From assembly GCA_030052745.1 (NCBI GenBank), contig JANBVO010000002.1, positions 744,001 to 808,000 of the forward strand: 64,000 bases of DNA, given 5' to 3'. Origin of the DNA: Pleurostoma richardsiae. Taxonomy: Eukaryota; Ascomycota; Sordariomycetes; Calosphaeriales; Pleurostomataceae. This document shows, in pieces, positions 10,581 through 21,293 of the stretch. The position numbers and the translations under genes are program-made. Under the pieces are notes generated by a model. That model saw only the letters and a list, made by a program, of their open reading frames with translations, had not been told where the DNA came from and did not search any database. The stretch's first letter is position 1. Every line of letters starts with the position of its first letter.

Positions 10581-11254
10581 TTCTTGGTCGCCAAGGACGA
10601 GCCGGTGCGTCTCTATCGCCGTGCTCCGCCGCGGCTGTTGACGGGTTTTCGAGCTTCTTTTTCTGGGCGGTGATGGGAGCTGTCCGAGGCGGCGGCGGCA
10701 GAAAAAAAAAAGTTTTTGGAGAGTACCTACCGTACAAGGCCCCGCCAAAAGAGGCTGAAGTCCCGACCAATTAGGACACACAATGCTAACGGGAGCGGCC
10801 GTGAAGGACCCTGAAAACCGATAAGTTACTACGGAGGTACCCCGACTGGACCCCAATACTCCATTCTCTCAAGGGCTGGATTTATCTCACGCGATCGGCT
10901 CATGCAGTTCAAGATGAGACAATTCGAAGAGATGAGATTGAGCCCAGTTGGCCCAAACTTTGTATCAAGATGACGCGATCCTGCAAGACACCTGGCAGCT
11001 ACTTGGCCACGACGCCCACGACGTCTCAGACTACTACAGCTGAGTATAAACGAGAGAACGGTCACAGTCTTCTATTCTGCCGGATGGGTGAGTGCACAGC
11101 ATCCTGAAGTATCATTAGTGTGAGATCTGACATCCCTTCACTCCAAGAGTCCCAGATTGACGAGGAGTGGTTAGACAGAACATCATCGACAGCATCATTC
11201 TGAGGCATCAATATACTTATAATGCCCTTATGCTGTCGTTATATCCTATTCTCG
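10581..11254. other. Intergenic, MPP10 promoter and 3' end of the AIG1-like gene
   Basis: No gene is recognised. The first 100 bases hold a C/T-rich strand relative to MPP10 and a short poly-A run (10700-10710) consistent with its promoter and 5' leader. The rest is probably 3' flank of the gene ending at 11255. Confidence 0.4.
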
Positions 11255-12008
11255 TCATAGATTCTTCCAGAACTTTGTTTTCTTGTAGTCATTTCCGTAC
11301 GTCTTGAGGTCTTCTTCAATCTGCAGGAGCGGTTTCTTCATGCGTTTGGTCGTCAGAGAATTAACGATATCATCCCTATTCATGCCGTCCTGCTTCTGTT
11401 TAATTTCGGGAAGGGGCTTGAAGTAATGCAGCCACTTGCGGACGATTGTCCCTATCCTGGTTTGGAGTCGTTGATACCGATGCTGCTGGCGTGCTTGGGT
11501 CAGATCGCCCAACGGTATGTTTTCCCCTCCATTCAAAACCATCAGCGTCGCTTCTCTACCGTCCTTCCCGATGACTCTAGATGCCAGAGGAAGCTGTTGA
11601 TTCTGTGTATCGTCTTCGTCGGTTCGGCTGTAATCGTGCAGGTAAATCGCACGTGCTGGAGTGAAATCCTGAGACGCATAATCCTCTGGTTTCCTGCACA
11701 AATGGCGGGTGAGGCTCTCAATAATGGCTTCGTTTTCGCGCAGACCGTTATTGCCGTGGCGAAAATGCGGTACTGCGAGGAACTGGACCTTCTGGGACTC
11801 GCACCGCACCACCTGAACATCGTTGATTTCGCCAGCCAGATTTGTATCTGGGTCGACGAAGGATGAAGTCCCATAACGACCCATGACACTAGTCACGTCA
11901 GACAATTTGCAGGAACACGTACAGTAAGGGGTAGGTTGCTCACACAATTGTCGTATACTCCTCACAGACAACGGCACGTCTGGCCGCTTCCATCTCGTTT
12001 GCGGTCAT
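11255..12008 (-). CDS. Degenerate AIG1-like P-loop GTPase family protein (pseudo-GTPase)
   Basis: Exon 12008-11944, intron 11889-11943 (55 nt, donor GTGAGC, acceptor CTAG), exon 11888-11255; 232 aa. Once joined, the N-terminus reads TTIVVMGRYGTSSFVD at residues 19-34, then DVQVVRC, KVQFLAV, ENEAIIESLTRHL and ARAIYLHDYSR. This follows the order of the large fungal family of AIG1/GIMAP-like GTPases (VMG..GSGKS.F, ..VQ..RC, V.LVDTPGF, ..IL..I..WL, ..IIYLHRIS). The Walker A Lys-Ser/Thr is replaced (GRYGTSSF) and the DTPGF switch motif is absent, so nucleotide binding is probably lost. The C-terminal half is basic, unrecognised and shorter than in the normal family. It lies head-to-head with the CorA-like gene. 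The family assignment rests on pattern memory and could be wrong; a shorter single-exon start inside the same frame is the alternative. Confidence 0.5.
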
Positions 12009-12486
12009 GAAAACTACGTTTGGGTCTTATTGCAAAGCAGAATAAGAGATAGAAGAGTCTGGAGAGAAATTCAGCAGCTAATTACCCCATGGTACGAGGT
12101 ATATGTCTGGACCAACCAAGCACCCAGTCCTCGAAGGCCACCACCGAACCATGTATCCATCCAAAACCAAACCCTCTGGTCCGTCAGCTGGCCGACTTGG
12201 TGATGTTGGCTGCTTATCTCTGCATGAGCAGAAGCAATAACCCCGCTTCGTGCCTATTTTATGCGTTGCCTATTGGACTGCAACACATATGTGGCTTTGT
12301 CGGCGCGTCAACTATTGCACATACGGAGCGGCTGAGTTTATTGACTGCCCCTCCACGCTGCCATTGCTGCTACATAAGGTAAGAGAGCTGGCACGCACTA
12401 CGAGATTCTCCTCTTGAAATCCTTACATTACCACCCTGAAGCACTCTCGGAGACTCGTCATTCGTTTTACAAGGGTTCAACCGCTT
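12009..12486. promoter_or_regulatory. Divergent promoter of the AIG1-like and CorA-like genes
   Basis: A 478-bp gap between two divergently transcribed accessory-type genes, so one shared promoter region is likely. TATTTTATG at 12256-12264 is the only TATA-like word noted. No coding pattern is recognised. Confidence 0.4.
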
Positions 12487-14727
12487 ATGAGTCTTCGCAC
12501 AACTAGACACATGGAGGAGGAGGAGGAAAATGCGAGGTATACTTCTTGGTGGCAGACAGCAGATCCAGCGAGCGTACTGGAGCGTGAGTTTCAGGAGGAC
12601 ATCAGTGACAAACGTGACTGGGGAAAGACATGTAGGGCGGCCATCTTGAGATTCCCTGCCCGTAGGGCGGAACCTGAGGTCAAAAAGTATGACAATGCCT
12701 CATTGTTTGAGCGCGACCTGCTGCGAGGCTACGATCTCCAAGACCCATGCCTTATTATCCTTGAGGACCTGCAGAAAGACTGGGTTGAGAGACTCGGGTC
12801 TGCTCTCGAAATTCCGGTTTACTTCTTCGCTCTCCACTGGGCCTCACCTGCAGATCACCTGGTTGGACGTGTACGGCTCCCTGTCGGCCAGTGCCCAGAG
12901 CGACACTTCATCCTGAACTACAGACAGTCGTTGCCATTCAACATTCCCGGGAAAAAATTAGGTTTGTCTGCACGGTGAATAGCTCCAATCTGAGTTGATA
13001 CATGCTGACGCATCGTACGCACCTATAGCTGTCAATTATCGACTAGCCTGCAATTCTATCAGGACTATAACCAGCCAGATCAGACCATCTCGTCAGAACG
13101 GTGCTGCGGAGACTTGCGACCAGCATCTGAGTTACTGGGGAGTCAGACCGAACGAGTATGGGCCTGAAGCCAGGCTGTCGACGTGGGTCGGTGACCCGCC
13201 GAGGCAAGTGGGACATGGAGCTGCAGGCCGCTCAGCATCAGCATGGGCGGGTAAGCTTCAAGAATCTATCCAGCTACTTTGGAGACGTTCCTTAACACCA
13301 CATCTCCAGCTGTGCTACTGGTCGACCCTTTCTTTAGCCACACGGATTATGTCCTCGAAGTTGCAGACAGCACAAAGCAGAACCTAAAGTATTCGTTTCG
13401 GCTGTCTCCTATCACGAAAATCGGGCAGCTTAAACGGGCTGAGGAAAGACATTGCTCTCTGAGCGTGGAGGACGAACTTGGTGAAATGAGGTCAAGACGT
13501 AAGAGTCCTAGCCACCTCCGCAGATGATCGCTAAAGGATATGCGTCAGGACGGGTGAGAAATAGTCGCCCTTGGAAGAAAATATCTATGTTCGACCAGCT
13601 CATCGATCCTCATCATTATCCTGAGCGACTAGGGACACCACTGAGTGCTACTTACTACGCCCGAAGGGAAGTGCTCGCCAGGACAGCAACTCTCGTCAGC
13701 AGTGTGCTGATTGACACGCTCAATCTTACCTCAATGGCCGCTACCGATGTCAGAACCATCCGGGACTTCAAGATTGATGACATTGAGTTGAGGGGTTGGT
13801 CTGGCAAATGGAAGGGGGAATTCTTCACCGATATGTGGGAACTGCGAGAAGACATGGAGCTCACCGGCTACAGGCTAGACCAAAACCTGGCCACCATCAA
13901 AAGAATCAATGAGACCGAGCGCAAATATCGGCGGGACAGACAGGAACATAAAGATACGAACGATGTAATGGGAGGACAGAGTCCCCTCATCAATGCATGT
14001 GATATGTGGGAGTGGGAAAAGCTGCAGGGCATGAGGCAGTACACGTTCCAGCTCTTGGAGCGGACGACGCAAGCTTATGTCGAAGCTATCCAAGCCACTG
14101 GTGCGCAGTTTGCAAATGACCAAGCAATCAGGTTAGTTCCCATAGAAGAGTCGTCATGCCCAAACACTGACATCGCGCAGTTCTCGCCGCATAACTGGGT
14201 ATGTTGAAGCTGGCATTGAGCAAGGTCCAGCCCAACGGTCGGCTGACTTCTATCATCGTTGCCTAGCTGGGCCGCCATTTTTGTGCCAGCTAGTCTAGCC
14301 GCTGCTATCCTGTAGGTTAATACCTACTCACTCATCATTTAGGCTTCGTACATTAACTCTGGCAGTGCTATCCCATCCTTTGCTGGGGCTAGCGACTCAG
14401 AAAAGTTTTGGTACGTAGAGCACTGCAGTGAACTGCTGCGTCCCGTTGAAAGAAGCTGATCGGCGTAGGATATTCTGGGTGGCAAGTGTCCCTCTGATGA
14501 TCATCACTTGGCTCTGGTTCATGTCGGGGCTCAAGGAATGGGTCAACGAAACGCGAGAGGATTTCCGTAAACTTGACAATTTCAAGCAAAAGGAGATATA
14601 CTTGCGAGAATGGGCCAAGATGAAGTTCTTGAAAGAAGAGGGTTCTGCTGGTGGGACCCCAGCCGCACTCGCGAGGCAGAGGATGCGACGGCATGGTAAA
14701 GTAAAAAGGCATGATGCGGACGGGTAA
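12487..14727 (+). CDS. CorA-like divalent-cation transporter family protein
   Basis: Fungal membrane protein with a cytosolic N-terminal domain and two C-terminal membrane helices, the layout of CorA Mg2+ channels. Exons 12487-12961, 13029-13250, 13310-13498, 13549-14131, 14181-14198 (18 nt), 14267-14311, 14366-14410 and 14469-14727 join in frame to 611 aa. LIILEDLQKDWVERLGSALE and VYFFALHW match the N-terminal block of this family. LERTTQAYVEAIQATGAQFA and SSRRITG lead into helix 1, WAAIFVPASLAAAIL (about 497-511). Helix 2 is IFWVASVPLMIITWLWFM (about 527-544). The CorA GMN signature after helix 1 is not present, which is common in these fungal relatives and makes ion transport uncertain. 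The least secure junction is the 14312-14365 intron; using an earlier acceptor at 14342 would end the frame quickly. Confidence 0.72.
14181..14198 (+). other. 18-nt microexon of the CorA-like gene
   Basis: An 18-nt exon between a 49-nt intron (14132-14180) and a 68-nt intron (14199-14266, donor GTATGT). It supplies SRRIT plus split codons on both sides just before the first membrane helix. It was placed because it alone links the coiled region to helix 1 in frame. Confidence 0.6.
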
Positions 14728-17700
14728 GGGTATGAGCCGGTCAGACCGCTGTGTTCTGCTTCTCGGAATAGTATCAGTCTTCCGAGACTTGGAACAAATG
14801 GTGTAATAGTAAACAAAGTCTACCATACAGTATTTCCCACTATCCTTCTAGGGGTGGTTGGGCTGAAAGACCCATAGTACTGTACAGATAACCTACAGTC
14901 CCTAGGCCCTCGAATCCTTCAGGGAAAGGCCCTATAAGACAGTCCGACTGTAAGCCAGATCCCACACTGCATATTGCTGGATTAATCGGAAGCAGAGAGA
15001 CTGTCCTTTTGGTAGGGTCCTAGGTCCTATGTCAGCGGTGGCTGGCTCATGTTGCATTCCGACCGGTGCCGGACGATAGTCGTGGCGGACACGACGTCGG
15101 CGGCCGATGGGGGCTAATACACCAATGCAAATTAAAGCTCTGCAGGCCCTCCCAAAAGAGAAAACGGTCACACGACCCTTCTGTTCTTGTGGGCGGGGCC
15201 AGGGCACAGTACCCGGAGGTTTCCTTATGAGATCTGACATCTCTTTGGCCCAAGAGACCCTCCTCGCGGAGAGCTGCCGGTCCTGCAGTGTGCTGCGATG
15301 TCGCAAATCGGAGGCGGGGATGCTGTCTCTGCATACGAGAGATCAATTCCGTCTTCCGCGGCTGCGAGGCGAAACTGAAGAGGCGAGACAGAATGCGCAA
15401 AGTTCATGTTGATCCAGGCTCTTCTTTCTCGACGCGGCTGCAGATGTACGTTGCAGCGCGCCGGCCGAACAGTGGAGCGTCGCACTGCAGTGTCTCCTCC
15501 AAGCGAGCCTTGCTGTTTCTGTACACCGAGACATGACGAGAGCGTCGACGGGATCGATGATCTCTTCTGGAGCCGCCTGCCCCGCATCACGCCTTCTTCT
15601 CGCCATATGAACGCACAAAGACGCACAAGGCTTCCGCGGCAGTACGAGCCTTGCGTGATGATGGGACGTTGGCAACGACCGGTCTTGCGAATCGATAGTC
15701 CCCCTCTCTCAATGGCTACGGATGGAGCTCATGAAACGGATAGCTCTAGAGTAACTACGGAGCACTACACTAGGTAAACTCCCCGCACCGTCACAAACCG
15801 ACAGACTTGAGACTCTGCAGGGGGGCAATTGAGAGTGGAGTCGAGAAGAAGTTCGTTCAGATTTTAGAGCATGCGGGTGACGGCGCAACCAGCCACGCTA
15901 CTGTAGGGAGTACGTTACTGTCGTTTCTTGCCATGCCGCATGTTCGCGCAGAGATTTTAGTCTTGTGTATTTTGATATTACCCTGGGGAGCCAATGATTC
16001 TAGACGGCAATACTGGAGCCCATCGAGGGAGACGCTGATCTCGTATCAAATGGGGACGAGCAGGCGGGCACCGAATGCTATACGGGAGTACGCCTGCGCA
16101 ACCAGACAGTAGTTGTGTCTCTTCGAGCCGGATCAGCCACATTCTACAACTGCGTTTGTCTATCAACAGTTCATGATAAGCTGCCGTCCCTAGCGATGCA
16201 GTGTCTCAGGCTGCCAAGATCTCGCCTAGCGAGATAAGAAACGAGCATCAGATGGACGAAGAGGAGATCCGAGCCCTGCAGCATGCAGAACCCCCAGCCC
16301 CCCTACACAGAAAAGCTTCTGGCCACGGCACGCCGGATGGCAAGGCAGTCCGGGTGCGCAGCACCATCGTCGATCTATCTCCGCGGTGGCCTGCAGCCAA
16401 TGAAGCCAAGGTGGTCGAGGATGAGGGAGTGTCACTGTCGCCATAACGCAGCTGCTTGATTGACGAGCATGGCCAATGCGAGCTGACCCCGCTACGACGA
16501 GTCTGGGACTGATGGCAATGGTCGAACACCTCGCCGCCGCCATCGTCCAACCAGCATCTATAGCGATGTCGGGCTTGACGCTGCCGGCGGGAGATGACAC
16601 TGGCGGGCCGATACGACGAGTCGGCACTTGCACAGGAGCCGGCCGCTGCAGATGTGGCGGCTTACTGAGGGCGGCAAGACATGATAGAGACCTTGACCAC
16701 TAGGTACCTAGGTAGGTAGACTGCCAAACAGCCACATCGGAGGGGTTACATGTCCGAAGCACGGAGGTAGCCGGTCATGGCGGTGTGCTCACACCCCGAC
16801 CGGTTCTAAGGAGGGCATTGTGTCCCCCAGTGAGTTTAACAGCAAGCAGGTAGCAAGAATGAAGATCGTCCAGGCGTAGAGTACAACGATTGACACAGAT
16901 CTATGACTGAGAGAGTCAGCGTCTCCGACACTGGATGGAACGCCGGCGGAGAGCATTCACAAGAGACCCGGACTCGTCGTGACGGATGGGCCCTTGGTGC
17001 CTTAGCGTGCGCGGACGGGGAAACCGGTTCCTGATTCGGGGATCGCAGCAACGCCTGGGTGCAGAGCCACAGACGGACGGACTGGAAAAAGGGTGGAGAT
17101 GCCACTGATATCACAGGCTTTGCTAGCTGAAAAACACGGCCCCCGCCAAGTCGTAGGCCAGACCGGCGCGCGCACCCTTACCAGAGGCGGTATTTTGCGG
17201 GCAGCAGATACGTAATATATATGGACCAGGGGACCAAGCCACAGCTCCGTTCCATCTGCGTCTGTCCTGCTCGACTCGCTGCTTTTGCTTCAAATCCAAC
17301 AAGTCTCCTTTGTTCCTGTTCGCACGTGGTGCATGCCGCTGCAGCGCCGCTCCAATTCCGTCTCTTCGCAGGAGAGACAACCCGAGTGAGACACGACCGA
17401 AATCGGGAAGACAGAGACGAGAGGAACGCAGAGCCAGGATCAGTCAAATCAGGACGGGAACGGATCCCGCACCAACGCCGAGCTTGCCCGCCCTCCCATT
17501 GATCGGATCGATCGACTGCCCTCCTGTCGCCGTCTCGCCCTCGTCGGCAGCTGTGGACGCTCTGTTGTTTTCTTTGCCATCAAGCCGAATCGACCCCTAC
17601 CTTGCCAGTCATACCGTCCAAGCCATATCGCTCGCTGCGTGAGCAAAAGCAAACTTGACCCCTGACTTCTCCAAAAAGCCCCCAATTCCAAAGGACCCTG

Positions 17701-17804
17701 ATCGGCTTGCTCCCCCACCGTGGCACCCGTGCCGCCCAAGCCCTCGGAACGCCCGCTGTCCCAAAAAGCAATTCGCAGATGAGGAGTAGCCCGAACAACG
17801 AGTT
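14728..17804. other. Gene-poor stretch upstream of the SPX gene
   Basis: About 3.1 kb without a recognised gene. Several overlapping short open frames on both strands (for example 15047-15400 minus and 15406-15777 plus) have no known motif and look like chance frames. A perfect 12-bp palindrome CTAGGTACCTAG is at 16700-16711, followed by GTAGGTAG. The last 600 bases are probably SPX promoter and 5' leader, with a CACGTG E-box at 17323-17328. Confidence 0.45.
17323..17328. promoter_or_regulatory. E-box CACGTG upstream of the SPX gene (Pho4/NUC-1-like site)
   Basis: GCACGTGGT lies 477 bases before the SPX-protein ATG. Pho4 in yeast and NUC-1 in Neurospora bind CACGTG at phosphate-starvation genes, and the downstream gene carries a phosphate/inositol-pyrophosphate-sensing domain. 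One hexamer can occur by chance, so the link is inference. Confidence 0.35.
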
Positions 17805-19606
17805 ATGAAATACGGCGAAAGGTTCGAGAAGGAATCGGTGCCTGAATGGAGTCTTCGTGAGTCCTCTGTGCTGCAACCCCCATCGCCTTCGGCAATCAAT
17901 GGCCGCAACAATGGATGCATATGTGCTGACCAGCGTGTGTGCATCGTCGCCACGGCACAGATAATATCGACTACAATGCCCTGAAGCATTACATCAAAGC
18001 CCACACGACCAAGGCCCAGGCCAAAGCGATTGCCATACCGGGCCAGCGCGATGACAACCTTCTACGAGTCGAGGACGAGCTCTACCTGGAGCTGTGCCGC
18101 CAACATGACCGAGTCGACCTTTTTGTGGTCAGCAAGGCCGATGAAATCTCGCGCCGCCTCCGTACGTCACGACCGGCACCACCGATTGTGCTTTGCTTCC
18201 TCGGGGTTTTCCCATTTGGCTGACTCAATTGACTTTAGAGCACCTCTCGGACCAGATCCACCGCCTCCTCCTGCGGTCCAAGATGACCCTGAAGCGGCAG
18301 CGCAAGCTTGTCAAGTACGAGCGCGAAGTGATCCGCTGCGGCGATGAGATCCAGGCCCTGCAGCGCTTCGTCAACGCGCAGGTGGTGGCCTTCCGCAAGA
18401 TCCTCAAGAAGTACAAGGTACGGAGACTTTACCCGGATCCGACGAGCCCACGGCGGACCAGCCAGCGCTAACTCTAATCGTCCACATCAGAAATGGACCG
18501 GTTCCACAACTCTCGGCGCGCGATTTAAGGAGAACGTCCTGTCCCACCCCAAGTCATTCACCAAGCGCGACTTCGACCCGCTGCAGCAGGCCTACGAAGA
18601 GCTCCTTGCCGCCGTGAGGGCCGTGACCCCCGTCGCCAGCGAGCCCGTGACCCCCTCCGTCGACGACGAAGAGGTCGCGACGCCGAGATCCTCCTCACGC
18701 CGCGAAGGCGCCGGCGGCCGGCTATCGCCGAGGCAAGTCGTCTTCCGACCGGGCCCGCCCGACACGAGGTCCTTCTACACCGAGCAGGTGCGCTACTGGA
18801 ACGAGTACGACTACGGCAGCGAGGCGGGCGACGTGGACGACGGGTATGCCATCTACATCCAGCCCGAGGACGAGCACTCTCTACCGAACCTAGCTGCCGT
18901 GCTCGCCATGGTCACCACGCCGCTCGAGAAGGCCAAGGCCTGGCTCGCGTTCCGGCATCACGACGAGCGCGCCGCGCTCCTCCCTGCACCTGACCCTGGG
19001 GCCGCCACGGCCGCGACTACGACCCCCAGCTACGGCACCGTCGGCGGTGACCCCTCCCCGTCCCCGCCCAACGGCGGCCCCAGCGCGGGCAGCTACTTCA
19101 CCAACCCGCCCGGCCAGTACGCCCACGCCCCGCACGCCGCGGGCTCGTCACTGGACACGGACGCCGACGACGAGAACGAGGAGGAGGAAGAGGACGATGA
19201 CCCCTCGCTGGAGGCGGGCTACGCGTCGTCAGACGGGTTCCCCGTGGGCTACGACGCGCGGTACGCGGCGCTCCCCTCCATCAACGACCAGCGCATGGCG
19301 CGGTACCGCGAGCGGGTGCTGGTGCTAGGCACGCTGGGGTGCATGGCGGCGGCGGTGGCGCTGCTGGGCATCGCGGCGGTGCTGATCTCGACGGGGCGGC
19401 ACAAGCTGCGGGCCGAGGTGGACGCGGGCGTCACGATGGGCGTGGTGGCCAGCCTGGGGTGCGCGTGCTCGGCGCTGGGCATGACGCTGGCGAGGCGAGG
19501 AAAGGTGTCGCTCGCCGGGAAGGTGGCGGTGTGGGTGGTGTTCGTCGCTGTGTGCGTGTCGAATGGGATGCTGCTTGTGTTGGTTATGGGGAACACGAGT
19601 CTGTGA
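17805..19606 (+). CDS. SPX-domain protein with three C-terminal membrane helices
   Basis: The N-terminal SPX domain binds inositol pyrophosphates and so reports phosphate status; such proteins act at the vacuole or other membranes. Exons 17805-17856, 17961-18161, 18239-18417 and 18491-19606 give 515 aa. The SPX start MKYGERFEKESVPEWSLHN, with IDYNALKHYIK across intron 1, is diagnostic. LYLELCRQHDRVDLFVVSK and KYEREVIRCGDEIQALQRFV are the helical core, and KKYKKWTG closes it across intron 3 (the KKxxKxxG region includes ligand-binding lysines). A long variable Ser/Pro/Asp/Glu-rich linker follows, then three hydrophobic helices: VLVLGTLGCMAAAVALLGIA, GVTMGVVASLGCACSALGM and KVAVWVVFVAVCVSNGMLL. 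There is no VTC catalytic tunnel domain and no clear DUF202 signature, so it is neither Vtc2-4 nor Vtc1. Confidence 0.87.
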
Positions 19607-20560
19607 GAGGAGGTGAAGTTTGCTGAGATGGACGGGGATATTCTTATACGGTTGCTACGGCTCATGGACGCCAGGATGGACTATGGGACGACTACGACAT
19701 GTGTTTCGGGAATTCCTTCTTGGAGAACGGATTGGCGGTTGGCGTTCTCCCTCGGAGATGCTCGGCCATTTCTTTTTTCGTCTCCCCTTTCTACTTTCTG
19801 TGTATATATTTGGGACCGGTTTCTTTGGCGTCATCTGGGTGGCAGGCCTAGGTGCCTAGTTGCGGCGTTGCTATGGGGGGATGACTGTTGACGGCAACGG
19901 CGCCACTGTCGCTGTACATGAGTATTTTGGGAGAGTGTATCCTACGGCGACGGCGCTGACCTAGACGGATCAGATAGACTGAACCATTTTCTGTTACCTA
20001 GCAATGCGGGTCGAAAAGTGACGCCAGAGACCATCATCTGGCTGCCAACCTCGAAACCCTCCCTTCGAGAAGACATAAGAGACGTGACGATACCGTGGCC
20101 TTTAAACCCTCAAATCTAATGAGGGTATAGACGTCCACCTGCGTCATGGGGCCGCCTAGCCAGGGCAGGTCTCCTCTTCGTTGCCGGCCATTGCTACACA
20201 GCTTCAAGTTCCAGGACAGTACCTAGGGGAGCTAAAGGCCCGCAGACGGCTGCCCGGCGGGCTCACATCGTCCGGGCCCTGTCCATCATTGATTAGCTGG
20301 CCAATTACCAGGGACGAATGGTCCGCCCTTCATTTATCCGCGAGATGCATGCAACGTGCAAACCCTCCCGCCAGCCCCGGATAGCCACCACAGAAGTCCC
20401 CCGAAGGAGGAAGCGTCCCGCGGTCTCGCGTCACGCCGGGTGGCTTGACCTGGTCTGGAGCTGGACTGTACATATTAAAGGATGACCCCTCTCCATTCGC
20501 GAGCGTCATCTCGCCGAGAGACAACGAGGGTGAAGAGGAAGAACCTCGCCAAAACCCATC
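19607..20560. other. Intergenic between the SPX gene and the secreted-protein gene
   Basis: No gene is recognised. A TATA-like CATATTAAAG lies at 20470-20479, about 85 bases before the ATG of the secreted-protein gene, a usual distance for a fungal promoter. Confidence 0.45.
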
Positions 20561-21293
20561 ATGCTCCCCGGAGTCATGCTCGCCGCCGCCGCCGCGCTGG
20601 CAAATGTAGCCTTCGCAAAGCCGGAGCAAATCCGCTCAGTGCAGGATCCCATCTTCCACTACTACTTGCAGGCGTATCCCAAGAATAGTCAGTAGCTATG
20701 TTCGCCTTAACCACCCCCTTTTGTCTCCCTCCCTGATTACCGGTCAACGTTGGCAGTCTCTCAAGTTGCAAGTCGTTTGCTGACGCGCGAGCCAGCGTCG
20801 CTCGCTGTGATGGGCCCAGAGGCGACGTCGGAGTACTTCAACATCGGCAGCACGATACAGTCGACCAACACGAGCCTGTACCTCAACGTCGGGAGTGACA
20901 GCACGTCCTACAAGACGCTGACGTTTGGTGCGGCGGCGTCGACGACGGCGTGGGCGCTGGAGGGGGACACGATCATCACGGCGAATGGGAGCCCGTATGG
21001 GAGACGTGAGTTTATTTCTTTTTCCTCCCAACCATGTTTACCGGTCGCTTGGCGTTCCTGTTTTGGCCGTTTCCTTGCATATTCCCGGGGAGTTGTCCCT
21101 CTGCATATTGAAGTTGGTCGGATAACTGAGGTGAGAGTGCCGGGGATTGCTGACAGAACCTGCAGAGCTCAACTTTCTGGCGTGCAAGCTGGACAGCCAA
21201 TATTGGCAGCTGTACTTCCAAACTGGCAGTGCGACACCGAGCGGCCAGACTTGCAGCAACTACCAATCGCTACATCTTCCATGCTTGTGTTGA
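20561..21293 (+). CDS. Small secreted protein, conserved fungal, unknown function
   Basis: Exons 20561-20687, 20757-21005 and 21166-21293 join in frame to 167 aa, stop TGA. The N-terminus MLPGVMLAAAAALANVAFA is a clear signal peptide, with likely cleavage before KPEQ. The mature part has the pattern YFNIGSTIQSTNTSLYLNVG, LTFGAAASTTAWALEGD, QLNFLACKLD, LYFQTGSATPSGQTCSNYQ and ends LPCLC, with four cysteines in the last third. I remember this layout (IGSTI..LYLN.GSDSTSY..L.F.....TAW......LNFLAC....LYLQTG...CSNY...LPCLC) as a recurrent fungal secreted family with no assigned role; it could be a cell-wall or effector-like protein. Intron 2 (160 nt) is long for this window. The short open frames read straight through the introns are not the real product. 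Confidence 0.75.

Noticed and set aside
14312-14342. Earlier acceptor for the sixth intron of the CorA-like gene
   Set aside because: It shifts the frame to a stop before the second membrane helix. The acceptor at 14365 keeps the frame.
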